Source of the DNA: Ecdyonurus torrentis
Lineage: Eukaryota; Arthropoda; Insecta; Ephemeroptera; Heptageniidae
Direction: 5' to 3'
DNA length: 64,000 bases
Assembly (NCBI GenBank): GCA_949318235.1
Contig: OX439127.1
Span: 382,001-446,000, forward strand
Below are positions 1-12,480 of this stretch, in pieces (position 1 is the first letter of the stretch; the number at the start of each line of letters is the position of its first letter). The translations under genes and the position numbers were made by a program. The notes below the pieces were generated by a model. It was not told the DNA's origin. It ran no database searches and was given only the letters and a program-made list of their open reading frames with translations.

Positions 1-261
1 GTAGTAACGTCATTTATCTAGTTCATTCACTACTAAAGTCAAGTTGATCGTCATTGATGACGTCACCTATCTACTTCATACACTACTAAAGTCAAGTTGA
101 TAGTCAGTGAGGACGTCACATATCTACTTCATACACTACTAAAGTCAGATTCTTAGTCAGTGATGACATAAATAATCTACTTCTCACACTACTAAAGTCA
201 AGTGAAAGTAAGCGAGGATGTCACTTATCTACTTCATACACTACTAAAGTCAAGTTGATAG

Positions 262-2026
262 TCAGTGGTGACGTCACTTATCTACATCATACACTACTAA
301 AGTCAAGTTGATAGTCATTTATTACGTCACTAACCTACTACATACACTACTAAAGTCAAGTGATAGTCAGTGATGACGTCACTTATCTACTTCATACACT
401 ACTAAATTTAAGTGATAGTCAGTGATGACGTCACATATCTACTTCATACACAACTAAAATTAAGTTGATAGTCAGTAATGACGTCACTTATCTACTTCAT
501 ATACAACTAAAATCAAGTTAAAAGTCAATTATGACGTCACTTATCGACCTCATACACTTCTAAAATCAACTTATTAATCAGTGATGACGTCACTAATCTA
601 CTTCATACACAACTAAAATCAAGTTGATAGTCAATGATGACGTCACATATCTACTTTATACACTACTAAAGTCAAGTTGATAGTCAGTGAGGACGTCACA
701 TATTTACTTCATACACTACTAAAGTCAGATTCTTAGTCAGTGATGACATAAATTATCTACTTCTCACACTACTTAAGTCAAGTGAAAGTAAGCGAAGACG
801 TCACTTATCTACTTCATACACTACTAAAGTCAAGTTAATACTCAGTGGTGACGTCACTTATCTACATTATACACTACTAAAGTCAAGTTGATAGTCATTT
901 ATTACGTCACTAACCTACTACATACACTACTAAAGTCAAGTGATAGTCAGTGATGACGTCACTTATCGAACTCATACACTTCTAAAATCAACTTAATAGT
1001 CAGTGATGACGTCACTAATCTACTTCATAAACAACTAAAATCAAGTTGATAGTCAGTAATGACGTCACTTATCTACTTCATATACAACTAAAGTCAAGAT
1101 AAAAGTCAATTATGACGTGAATTATCGACCTCATACACTTCAAAAATCAACTTAATAGTCAGTGATGACGTCACTAATCTACTTCATAAACAACTAAAGT
1201 CAAGTTGATAGTCAATGATGACGTCACATATCTACTTCATACACAACTAAAGTCAAGATGATAGTCAGTGGTAACGTCATGTATCTAATTCATTTACTAC
1301 TATAATCAAGTTGATAGTCAATGATGACGTCACATATCTACTTGATACACAACTAAAGTCAAGATGATAGTCAGTAGTAACGTCATTTATCTAGTTCATT
1401 CACTACTAAAGTCAAGTTGATCGTCATTGATGACGTCACCTATCTACTTCATACACAAATAAAGTCAAGTAATAGTCAGTGATGATGTCACTTATCTACT
1501 TAATTCACAACTAAAGTCAAGTTGATAGTCAGTGATGACGTCACTTATCTACTTCATATACTAATAAAGTCAAGTGATAGTCAGTGATGACGTCACATAT
1601 CTACTTCATACACAACTAAAATTAAGTTGATAGTCAGTAATGACGTCACTTATCTACTTCATATACTACTAAATTAAAGTTAATAGTAAGTGATGACGTC
1701 ACATATCTACTTCATACACTACTAAAGTCAAGTTGATAGTCAGTGAGGACGTCACATATCTACTTCATACACTACTAAAGTCAGATTCTTAGTCAGTGAT
1801 GACATAAACTATCTACTTCTCACACTACTAAAGTAAAGTGAAAGTAAGCTAAGACGTCACTTATCTACTTCATACACTACTAAAGTCAAGTTGATAGTCA
1901 GTGGTAACGTCACTTATCTACATTATGCACTACTAAAGTCAAGTTGATAGTCAATGATAACGTCACATATCTACTTCATACACAACTAAAGTCAAGATGA
2001 TAGTCAGTAGTAACGTCATTTATCTA
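262..2026 (+). repeat. Higher-order block A, copy 1
   Basis: Matches 3795-5401 at an offset of 3533 bp up to about 639 and 3375 bp after about 798. The change of 158 bp equals three monomers that are present here (about 640-797) but absent from copy 2. Diagnostic shared variants include ACTAAATTTAAGTG (401 and 3934), the ACTCAGTGGTG form (841 and 4216) and GTAACGTCATGTATC (1271 and 4646). Copies diverge after GTAACGTCATTTATCTA near 2026/5401. Confidence 0.85.
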
Positions 2027-3209
2027 GTTCATTCACTACTAAAGTCAAGTTGATCGTCATTGATGACGTCACCTTTTTTCTACATAAACTACTAAATTCA
2101 AGTGATAGTCAGTGATGACGTCACTTATCTACTAAATTCACAACTAAAGTAAAGTTAATAGTAAGTGATGACGTCACATATCTACTTCATACACTACTAA
2201 AGTCAAGTTGATAGTCAGTGCGGACGTCACATATCTACTTCATACACTACTAAAGTCAGATTCTTAGTCAGTGATGACATAAATTACCTACTTCTCACCC
2301 TATTAAAGTCAAGTGAAAGTAAGCGAGGACGTCACTTATCTACTTCTTACACTACTAAAGTCAAGTTGATAGTCAGTGGTGACGTCACTTATCTACCTCA
2401 TACACAACTAAGTCAATTTAATAGTCAGTGATGACGTTACTTATCTACTACATAAACTACTAAAGTCAAGTTGATAGTCAGTGATGACGTCACTTATCTA
2501 CTTCATACACTACTTAAGTCAAGTTAATAGTCAGCGATGACGTCACATATCTAATTCATGCACTACTTAAGTCAAAATGATAATCAGTGATGACTTCACA
2601 TATCTACTGCATACACTACTTAAATCAACTTGATAGTTAGTGATAACGTCACATATCTACTTCATACACTACTAAAGTCAAGTTGATAGTTAGTGACGAC
2701 GTAACATATCTACTTCATACACTACTAAAGTCAAGTTGATAGTCAGTGATGACGTCACATATCTACTTCATACACTACTAAAGTCAAGTTGATAGTTATT
2801 TATTACGTCACTAATCTACTACATACACTACTAAAGTCAAGTGATAGTCAGTGATGACGTCACTTATCTACTTAATACACTACTAAAGTCAAGTTGATAG
2901 TCAGTGATGACGTCACTTATCCACTTCATACACTACTAAAAACAAGTGATAGTCAGTGATGACGTCAAATATCTACTTCATATACTACTAAAGTCAAGTT
3001 AATAATAAGTGATGACGTCACATATCTACTTTATACACTACTAAAGTCAAGTTGATAGTCAGTGATGACGTCACTTATCTACTTAATACACAACTAAGTC
3101 AATTAAATAGTCAGTGATGACGTCACATATCTACTTCATACACTACTAAAGTCAAGTGATAGTCAGTGATGACGTCACTTATCTACATCATACACTACTA
3201 AAGTCAAGT

Positions 3210-3215
3210 TGATAG
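3210..3215 (+). promoter_or_regulatory. Second GATA-type motif TGATAG upstream of the palindrome
   Basis: TGATAG also fits WGATAR, on the plus strand, 7 bp before the TGACGTCA palindrome. It is kept in both the 52-bp and 53-bp monomer classes (AAGTGATAG and AAGTTGATAG), but lost in classes reading TTAATAG, TTAAAAG or TGATCG. Short motif, so chance occurrence fixed by amplification is a full alternative. Confidence 0.4.
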
Positions 3216-3222
3216 TCAGTGA

Positions 3223-3230
3223 TGACGTCA
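3223..3230. promoter_or_regulatory. CRE/ATF-type palindrome TGACGTCA (example of a site repeated through the array)
   Basis: A perfect 8-bp palindrome identical to the consensus cAMP-response element bound by CREB/ATF bZIP dimers, and to the plant C-box bound by ACGT-type bZIP proteins. It is intact in 7 of the first 12 monomers (1-600) and 9 of the last 12 (about 63,390-64,000). Recurrent altered forms are TAACGTCA, TTACGTCA, GGACGTCA, TGACATAA, TGACTTCA and TGAAATCA. The site is flanked by further GTCA half-sites 12 and 24 bp upstream. Binding in vivo is inference; the motif match is direct. Confidence 0.75.
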
Positions 3231-3237
3231 CTTATCT
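3231..3237 (-). promoter_or_regulatory. GATA-factor-type motif directly after the palindrome
   Basis: CTTATCT reads AGATAAG on the minus strand, matching WGATAR, and abuts the CRE palindrome without a gap. Many monomers have CATATCT instead, which removes the consensus (AGATAT), so the array carries two classes of monomer that differ at this base. Functional binding is not shown by sequence. Confidence 0.5.
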
Positions 3238-3794
3238 ACTTCATACACTACTAAAGTCAAGTGATAGTCAGTGATGACGTCACATATCTACTTCATACAC
3301 AAATAAAATCAAGTTGATAGTCAGTAATGACGTCACTTATCTACTTCTCACACTACTAAAGTCAAGTGAAAGTTATTGAGGACGACACTTATCTACTTAT
3401 TACACTACTAAAGTCAAGTTGATAGTCAGTGGTGACGTTACTTATCTACATCATACACTACTAAAGTCAAGTTGATAATCATTTATTACGTCACTAACCT
3501 ACTACATACACTACTAAAGTCAAGTGATAGTCAGTAATGACGTCACATATCTACTTCATACAAAACTAAAATCAAGTTGATAGTCAGTAATGACGTCACT
3601 TATCTACTTCATATGCTTCTTAAGTAAAGTTAATAGTAAGTGATGACGTCACATATCTACTTCATACACTACTAAAGTCAAGTTGATAGTCAGTGAGGAC
3701 CTCACATATCTACTTCATACACTACTAATGTCAGATTCTTAGTCAGTGATGACATATATTATTTACTTCTCACACTACTAAAGTCAAGTGAAAG

Positions 3795-5401
3795 TAGGCG
3801 AGGACGTCACTTATCTACATCATACACTACTAAAGTCAACTTGATAGTCATTTATTACGTCACTAACCTACTACATACACTACTAAAGTCAAGTGATAGT
3901 CAGTGATGACGTCACTTATCTACTTCATACACTACTAAATTTAAGTGATAGTCAGTGATGACGTCACATATCTACTTCATACACAACTAAAATTAAGTTG
4001 ATAGTCAGTAATGACGTCACTTATCTACTTCATATACAACTAAAATCAAGTTAAAAGTCAATTATGACGTCACTTATTGACCTCATACACTTCTAAAATC
4101 AACTTATTAATAAGTGATGACGTCACTAATCTACTTCATACACAACTAAAATCAAGTTGATAGTCAATGATGACGTCACTTATCTACTTCATACACTACT
4201 AAAGTCAAGTTGATACTCAGTGGTGACGTCACTTATCTACATTATACACTACTAAAGTCAAGTTGATAGTCATTTATTACGTCACTAACCTACTACATAC
4301 ACTACTAAAGTCAAGTGATAGTCAGTGATGACGTCACTTATCGAACTCATACACTTCTAAAATCAACTTAATAGTCAGTGATGACGTCACTAATCTACTT
4401 CATAAACAACTAAAATCAAGTTGATAGTCAGTAATGACGTCACTTATCTACTTCATATACAACTAAAGTCAAGATAAAAGTCAATTATGACGTGAATTAT
4501 CGACCTCATACACTTCAAAAATCAACTTAATAGTCAGTGATGACGTCACTAATCTACTTCATAAACAACTAAAGTCAAGTTGATAGTCAATGATGACGTC
4601 ACATATCTACTTCATACACAACTAAAGTCAAGATGATAGTCAGTGGTAACGTCATGTATCTAATTCATTTACTACTATAATCAAGTTGATAGTCAATGAT
4701 GACGTCACATATCTACTTGATACACAACTAAAGTCAAGATGATAGTCAGTAGTAACGTCATTTATCTAGTTCATTCACTACTAAAGTCAAGTTGATCGTC
4801 ATTGATGACGTCACCTATCTACTTCATACACAAATAAAATCAAGTGATAGTCAGTGATGATGTCACTTATCTACTTAATTCACAACTAAAGTCAAGTTGA
4901 TAGTCAGTGATGACGTCACTTCTCTACTTCATATACTAATAAAGTCAAGTGATAGTCAGTGATGACGTCACATATCTACTTCATACACAACTAAAATTAA
5001 GTTGATAGTCAGTAATGACGTCACTTATCTACTTCATATACTACTAAATTAAAGTTAATAGTAAGTGATGACGTCACATATCTACTTCATACACTACTAA
5101 AGTCAAGTTGATAGTCAGTGAGGACGTCACATATCTACTTCATACACTACTAAAGTCAGATTCTTAGTCAGTGATGACATAAACTATCTACTTCTCACAC
5201 TACTAAAGTAAAGTGAAAGTAAGCTAAGACGTCACTTATCTACTTCATACACTACTAAAGTCAAGTTGATAGTCAGTGGTAACGTCACTTATCTACATTA
5301 TGCACTACTAAAGTCAAGTTGATAGTCAATGATAACGTCACATATCTACTTCATACACAACTAAAGTCAAGATGATAGTCAGTAGTAACGTCATTTATCT
5401 A
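3795..5401 (+). repeat. Higher-order block A, copy 2 (three monomers shorter)
   Basis: Second copy of 262-2026, lacking about 158 bp near 4175. Only scattered substitutions separate the copies, for example TTATTGACC here for TTATCGACC at about 541. The deletion is an exact monomer multiple, as expected for in-register exchange. Confidence 0.85.
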
Positions 5402-5499
5402 CTTCATACACTACTTAAGTCAAGTTAATAGTCAGCGATGACGTCACATATCTACTTTATGCACTACTTAAGTCAAAATGATAATCAGTGATGACTTCA

Positions 5500-7080
5500 C
5501 ATATCTACTTCATACACTACTAAAGTCAGATTCTTAGTCAGTGATGACATAAATTACCTACTTCTCACCCTATTAAAGTCAAGTGAAAGTAAGCGAGGAC
5601 GTCACTTATCTACTTCTTACACTACTAAAGTCAAGTTGATAGTCAGTGGTGACGTCACTTATCTACCTCATACACAACTAAGTCAATTTAATAGTCAGTG
5701 ATGACGTTACTTATCTACTACATAAACTACTAAAGTCAAGTTGATAGTCAGTGATGACGTCACTTATCTACTTCATACACTACTTAAGTCAAGTTAATAG
5801 TCAGCGATGACGTCACATATCTACTTTATGCACTACTTAAGTCAAAATGATAATCAGTGATGACTTCACATATCTACTGCATACACTATTTAAATCAACT
5901 TGATAGTTAGTGATAACGTCACATATCTACTTCATACACTACTAAAGTCAAGTTGATAGTTAGTGACGACGTCACATATCTACTTCATACACTACTAAAG
6001 TCAAGTTGATAGTCAGTGATGACGTCACATATCTACTTCATACACTACTAAAGTCAAGTTGATAGTTATTTATTACGTCACTAATCTACTACATACACTA
6101 CTAAAGTCAAGTGATAGTCAGTGATGACGTCACTTATCTACTTAATACACTACTAAAGTCAAGTTGATAGTCAGTGATGACGTCACTTATCCACTTCATA
6201 CACTACTAAAAACAAGTGATAGTCAGTGATGACGTCAAATATCTACTTCATATACTACTAAAATCAAGTTAATAATAAGTGATGACGTCACATATCTACT
6301 TTATACACTACTAAAGTCAAGTTGATAGTCAGTGATGACGTCACTTATCTACTTAATACACAACTAAGTCAATTAAATAGCCAGTGATGACGTCACATAT
6401 CTACTTCATACACTACTAAAGTCAAGTGATAGTCAGTGGTGACGTCACTTATCTACATCATACACTACTAAAGTCAAGTTGATAGTCAGTGATGACGTCA
6501 CTTATCTACTTCATACACTACTAAAGTCAAGTGGTAGTCAGTGATGACGTCACATATCTACTTCATACACAAATAAAATCAAGTTGATAGTCAGTAATGA
6601 CGTCACTTATCTACTTCTCACACTACTAAAGTCAAGTGAAAGTTATTAAGGAAGACACTTATCTACTTATTACACTACTAAAGTCAAGTTGATAGTCAGT
6701 GGTGACGTTACTTATCTACATCATACACTACTAAAGTCAAGTTGATAATCATTTATTACGTCACTAACCTAATACATACACTACTAAAGTCAAGTGATAG
6801 TCAGTAATGACGTCACATATCTACTTCATACAAAACTAAAATCAAGTTGATAGTCAGTAATGACGTCACTTATCTACTTCATATGCTTCTTAAGTAAAGT
6901 TAATAGTAAGTGATGACGTCACATATCTACTTCATACACTACTAAAGTCAAGTTGATAGTCAGTGAGGACGTCACATATCTACTTCATACACTACTAATG
7001 TCAGATTCTTAGTCAGTGATGACATATATTATTTACTTCTCACACTACTAAAGTCAAGTGAAAGTAGGCGAGGACGTCAC
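5500..7080 (+). repeat. Higher-order block B, copy 2
   Basis: Second copy of 2230-3810, offset 3270 bp. It also forms the first unit of the 1475-bp higher-order repeat that continues into 7087-8452, so this stretch is shared by two nested duplication events. Confidence 0.85.
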
Positions 7081-7086
7081 TTATCT
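5612..7086 (+). repeat. 1475-bp higher-order repeat, unit 1 (28 monomers)
   Basis: Followed directly by a second unit. Positions 5641 and 7116, 5821 and 7296 match at an offset of 1475 bp. Contains the J-like series of monomers: TAAGTCAATTTAATAG, the TACATAAACTAC monomer, AGTCAGCGATGACG, TTTATGCACTACTTAAG, TGACTTCACATATCTACTGC and GTTATTTATTACG. Confidence 0.8.
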
Positions 7087-8452
7087 ACTTCATACACTAC
7101 TAAAGTCAAGTTGATAGTCAGTGGTGACGTCACTTATCTACCTCATACACAACTAAGTCAATTTAATAGTCAGTGATGACGTTACTTATCTACTACATAA
7201 ACTACTAAAGTCAAGTTGATAGTCAGTGATGACGTCACTTATCTACTTCATACACTACTTAAGTCAAGTTAATAGTCAGCGATGACGTCACATATCTACT
7301 TTATGCACTACTTAAGTCAAAATGATAATCAGTGATGACTTCACATATCTACTGCATACACTATTTAAATCAACTTGATAGTTAGTGATAACGTCACATA
7401 TCTACTTCATACACTACTAAAGTCAAGTTGATAGTTAGTGACGACGTCACATATCTACTTCATACACTACTAAAGTCAAGTTGATAGTCAGTGATGACGT
7501 CACATATCTACTTCATACACTACTAAAGTCAAGTTGATAGTTATTTATTACGTCACTAATCTACTACATACACTACTAAAGTCAAGTGATAGTCAGTGAT
7601 GACGTCACTTATCTACTTAATACACTACTAAAGTCAAGTTGATAGTCAGTGATGACGTCACTTATCCACTTCATACACTACTAAAAACAAGTGATAGTCA
7701 GTGATGACGTCAAATATCTACTTCATATACTACTAAAGTCAAGTTAATAATAAGTGATGACGTCACATATCTACTTTATACACTACTAAAGTCAAGTTGA
7801 TAGTCAGTGATGACGTCACTTATCTACATCATACACTACTAAAGTCAAGTTGATAGACAGTGATGACGTCACTTATCTACTTCATACACTACTAAAGTCA
7901 AGTGGTAGTCAGTGATGACGTCACATATCTACTTCATACACAAATAAAATCAAGTTGATAGTCAGTAATGACGTCACTTATCTACTTCTCACACTACTAA
8001 AGTCAAGTGAAAGTTATTAAGGACGACACTTATCTACTTATTACACTACTAAAGTCAAGTTGATAGTCAGTGGTGACGTTACTTATCTACATCATACACT
8101 ACTAAAGTCAAGTTGATAATCATTTATTACGTCACTTACCTAATACATACACTACTAAAGTCAAGTGATAGTCAGTAATGACGTCACATATCTACTTCAT
8201 ACAAAACTAAAATCAAGTTGATAGTCAGTAATGACGTCACTTATCTACTTCATATGCTTCTTAAGTAAAGTTAATAGTAAGTGATGACGTCACATATCTA
8301 CTTCATACACTACTAAAGTCAAGTTGATAGTCAGTGAGGACGTCACATATCTACTTCATACACTACTAATGTCAGATTCTTAGTCAGTGATGACATATAT
8401 TATTTACTTCTCACACTACTAAAGTCAAGTGAAAGTAGGCGAGGACGTCACT
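7087..8452 (+). repeat. 1475-bp higher-order repeat, unit 2 with a two-monomer deletion
   Basis: Matches unit 1 at offset 1475 bp up to about 7821 and 1371 bp thereafter. The loss of 104 bp removes the TTAATACACAACTAAGTC monomer and its neighbour. ATATGCTTCTTAAG is at 6881 in unit 1 and 8252 here. The first monomers of a third unit follow (about 8453-8590) before the array changes family. Confidence 0.8.
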
Positions 8453-9430
8453 TATCTACTTTATACACTACTAAAGTCAAGTTGATAGTCAGTGGTGACG
8501 TCACTTATCAACATCATACACAACTAAGTCTATTTAATAGTCAGTGATGACGTTACTTATCTACTACATAAACTACTAAAGTCAAGTTGATAGTCAGTGA
8601 TTATGTCACATATCTACTTCATACACTCTTAATGTCAAGTTGATAGTCAGTGATGACGTCACTTATCTACTTTATACACTACTAAAGTCAAGTGATAGTC
8701 AGTGATGACGTCACATATCTACTTCATACACAACTAAAGTTAAATTGATTGTCAGTTATGAAATCACATATCTACTTCATACACTGCTAAAGTAAAGTTA
8801 ATAGTCAGTAATGACGTCACATATCTACTAAATGCACTACTTAAGTCAAAAGGATATTCAGTGAAGACTTCACATATCTACTACATACACTATTAATGTC
8901 AAGTGATAGTCAGTGATGACATCACATATCTACTTCATACACAACTAAATTCAAATTGATTGTCAATTATGAAATCACATATCTAGTTCATACACTACTA
9001 AAGTCATGTTTATAGTCAGTAATGACGTCACATATCTACTTTAAACACTTCTTAAGTCAAGTTGATAGTGAGTGATGACGTCATGTATCTACATTAAACA
9101 CTACTAATGTCAAGTTGATAGTCAGTGGTTACTCAAGTTATGTACTTCATTTACTACTCAAGTCAAGATGATAGTCATTGATGACGTCACATATCTACTT
9201 CATATACAATTTAAGTCAAATTGATTGTCAGTTATGAAATCACTTTTCTACTTCATACACTACTAAAGTCAAGTGATAGTCAGTGATGACGTCACATATC
9301 TACTTCATACACAACTAAAGTCAAATTAATTGTCACTTATGAAATCACATATCTACTTCATACACTACTAAATTCAAGATAATAGTCAGTGATGACGTCA
9401 TATGTCTACTTCATGCACTACTTAAAACAA
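7985..9430 (+). repeat. Higher-order block D, copy 1
   Basis: Matches about 14,675-16,170 at an offset of 6689 bp, changing to 6742 bp near 8880 because one monomer is missing here. Shared rare variants are GATTATGTCACATATC (8601/15,290) and GGATATTCAGTGAAGAC (8852/15,541). The block crosses the border between the B-type HORs and the palindrome-poor domain, so that border has itself been duplicated. Confidence 0.75.
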
Positions 9431-10470
9431 AATGATAGTCATTGATGACGTCACTTATCTACTTAATTCACAACTAAAGTCAAATTGATAGTCACTGATG
9501 ACGTCACTTATCTACTTCATACACTACTAAAGTCAAGTAATAGTCAGTGATGACGTCACATATCTACTTCATACACAACTAAAATCAAGTTGATAGTCAG
9601 TAATGACGTCACCTATCTACTTCATATACAACTAAAGTCAAGTAAAAAGTCAATTATGACGTCACTTATCGACCTCATACACTTCTAAACTCAACCTAAT
9701 AATCAGTGATGATGTTACTAATCTACTTCATACACAACTAAAATCAAGTTGATAGTCAATGATGACGTCACATATCTACTTCATACACAACTAAAGTCAA
9801 GATGATAGTCAGTGGTAACGTCATTTATCTAATTCGTTCACTACTAAAATCTAGTTGATAGTCAATGATGACGTTACCTATCTACTACATACACTACTAA
9901 TTCAAGTGATAGTCAGTGATAACGTCACTTATCTACTTAATTCACAACTAAAGTCAAGTGATACTCAGTGATGACGTCACATATCTACTTCATACACAAC
10001 TAAAATCAAGTTGATAGTCAGTAATTACGTCACTTATCTACTTCATATACTCTTAAAGTAAAGTTAATAGTAAGTGATGACGTCACATATCTACTTTATA
10101 CACCACTAAAGTCAAGTTGATAGTCAGTGAGGACGTCACATATCTACTTCATACACTACTAAAGTCAGATTCTTAGTCAGTGATGACATAAATTATCTAC
10201 TTCTCACACTACTAAAGTAAAGTGAAAGTAAGCGAGGACGTCACTTATCTACTTCATACACTACTAAAATCAAGTTGATAGTCAGTGTTGACGTCACTTA
10301 TCTACATCATACACTACTAAAGTCAAGTTGATAGTCATTTATTACGTCACTAACCTACTACATACACTACTAAAGTCAATTGATAGTCAGTGATGACGTC
10401 ACTTATCTACTTCATACACTACTAAAGTCAAGTGATAGTCAGTGATAACGTCACATATTTACTTCATACA

Positions 10471-12000
10471 CAACTAAAATCAAGTTGATAGTCAGTATTG
10501 ACGTCACTTATCTACTTCATATACTATTAAGTAATGTTAATAGTAAGTAATGACGTCACATATCTAGTTCATACACTACTAAAGTCATGTTTATAGTCAG
10601 TAATGACGTCACATATCTACTTTAAACACTTCTTAAGTCAAGTTGATAGTGAGTGATGACGTCACTTATCTACATTAAACACTACTAGTGTCAAGTTGAT
10701 AGTCAGTGGTTACTCAAGTTATGTACTTCATTTACTACTCAAGTCAAGATGATAGTCATTGATGACGTCACATATCTACTTCATATACAACTTAAGTCAA
10801 ATTGATTGTCAGTTATGAAATCACTTTTCTACTTCATACACTACTAAAGTCAAGTGATAGTCAGTGATGACGTCACATATCTACTTCATACACAACTAAA
10901 GTCAAATTGATTGTCACTTATGAAATCACATATCTACTTCATACACTACTAAATTCAAGATAATAGTCAGTGATGACGTCATATGTCTACTTCATGCACT
11001 ACTTAAAACAAAATGATAATCATGACTTCACATATCTACTTCATATACTACTAAAGTCAAGTTAAGAGTCAGTGATGACGTCACATATCTATTTAATGCA
11101 CTACTTAAGTCAAGTTGATAGTCAGTGATGACATCACTTATCTATTTCATATACAACTAAAGTCAAGTTAAAAGTCAATTATGACGTCACTTATCGACCT
11201 CATACAATTCTAAAATAAACTAAATAGTCAGTGATGACGTCACTAATCTACTTCATACACAACTAAAATCAAGTTGATAGTCAATAATGACGTCACATAT
11301 TTACTTCATACACTACTAAAGTCAAGATGATAGTCAGTGGTAACGTCATTTATCTAATTCATTCACTACTAAATTCAAGTTGATCGTCATTGATGACGTC
11401 ACCTATCTACTTCATACACTTCTAAAGTCAAGATGATAGTCAGTGATTACGTCACACATCTACTTATACACGACTATTGTCAAGTTGATAGTCAGTAATG
11501 ACGTCACTTTTATAGTTCATACACAAATTAAATCAAATTGAAAGTCAATGTTGACGTCACTTATCTACTTTATACACTACTAAAGTCAAGTGATAGCCAG
11601 TGATGACGTCACATATCTACTTCATACACAACTTAAGTCAAGTTGATAATCATTTATTACGTCACTAGCCTACTACATACACTACTAAAGTCAAGTGATA
11701 GTCAGTGATGACGTCACTTATCTACTTAATTCACAACTAAAGTCAAGTTGATAGTCAGTGATGACGTCACTTATCTACTTCATACACTACTAAAGTCAAG
11801 TGATAGTCAGTGATGACGTCACATATCTACTTCATACACAAATTAAATCAAATTGATAGTCAGTAATGACGTCACTTATCTACTTCACATACTACTCAAG
11901 TAAAGTTATTAGTAAGTGATGACGTCACATACCTACTTTATACACTACTAAAGTCAAGTTGATAGTCAGTGATGACGTTACATATTTACTTCATACACTT
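10471..12000 (+). repeat. E-family HOR, copy 1
   Basis: Matches 13,106-14,632 at an offset of 2635 bp (50 monomers). Diagnostic shared monomers are ATACTATTAAG (10,521/13,156), CACGACTATTGTC (about 11,470/14,105) and ATTACGTCACACATC. Copy 2 carries a 3-bp deletion at GTTGATAAGTGATG (about 14,594), after which the offset is 2632. Confidence 0.8.
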
Positions 12001-12480
12001 CTAAAGTTAGATTCTTAGTCAGTGATGACATAAATTATCTACTTCTCACACTACTAAAGTCAAGTGAAAGTTAGTGATGACGTCACATATCTACTTCATA
12101 CACAAATAAAATCAAGTTGATAGTCAGTAATGACGTCACTTATCTACTTCACATACTACTCAAGTAAAGTTATTAGTAAGTGATGACGTCACATACCTAC
12201 TTATTACACTACTAAAGTCAAGTTGATAGTCAGTGATGACGTTACTTATCTACTTAATTCACAACTAAAGTCAAGTTGATAGTCAGTGATGACGTCACTT
12301 ATCTACTTCATGCACTACTAAAGTCAAGTGATAGTCAGTGATGACGTCACATATCTACTTCATACACAAATAAAATCAAGTTGATAGTCAGTAATGACGT
12401 CACTTATCTACTTCACATACTACTCAAGTAAAGTTATTAGTAAGTGATGACGTCACATACCTACTTGTTACACTAATAAA
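11870..12480 (+). repeat. Local recurrence of a CACATACTACTCAAG monomer at 264-bp spacing
   Basis: CTTCACATACTACTCAAG starts at about 11,883, 12,147 and 12,411, spacing 264 bp (five monomers) each time. The second and third share their whole surroundings, including TACTTAATTCACAAC and ACAAATAAAATCAAG. The interval between the first and second instead carries an AGATTCTTAG series, so this is not a simple triplication. Copy 2 of the E-family HOR (13,106-14,632) lacks the extra material. Confidence 0.65.

Larger units (their letters stand above)
3195..3247 (+). repeat. Reference 53-bp monomer
   Basis: This copy matches the commonest base at nearly every position and serves as reference. It divides into CTACTAAAGTCA (3195-3206), AGTTGATAGTCA (3207-3218), GTGATGACGTCA (3219-3230), CTTAT (3231-3235) and CTACTTCATACA (3236-3247). 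The next monomer begins at 3248, and it is the 52-bp class because it lacks one T in AGTTGATAG. Three of the four 12-mers end in GTCA and the fourth in ACA. The first and last 12-mers agree at 8 of 12 positions. This hints that the monomer itself grew from a roughly 12-bp unit, although the middle 12-mers share little beyond GTCA. Confidence 0.9.
2230..3810 (+). repeat. Higher-order block B, copy 1
   Basis: Matches 5500-7080 at a constant offset of 3270 bp (62 monomers). Shared unusual monomers include TACTTCTTACAC (2341/5611), ATATGCTTCTTAAG (3611/6881) and the AAAGTAGGCGAGG form (3791/7061). The block starts next to an AGATTCTTAG monomer and ends where copy 1 switches to ATCTACATCATAC and copy 2 to ATCTACTTCATAC. 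Confidence 0.85.

Noticed and set aside
11870..12480. Perfect triplication of a five-monomer unit
   Set aside because: The 264-bp spacing of the marker is constant, but the monomers between the first and second occurrence are a different set (AGATTCTTAG type), so only the last two are true copies.
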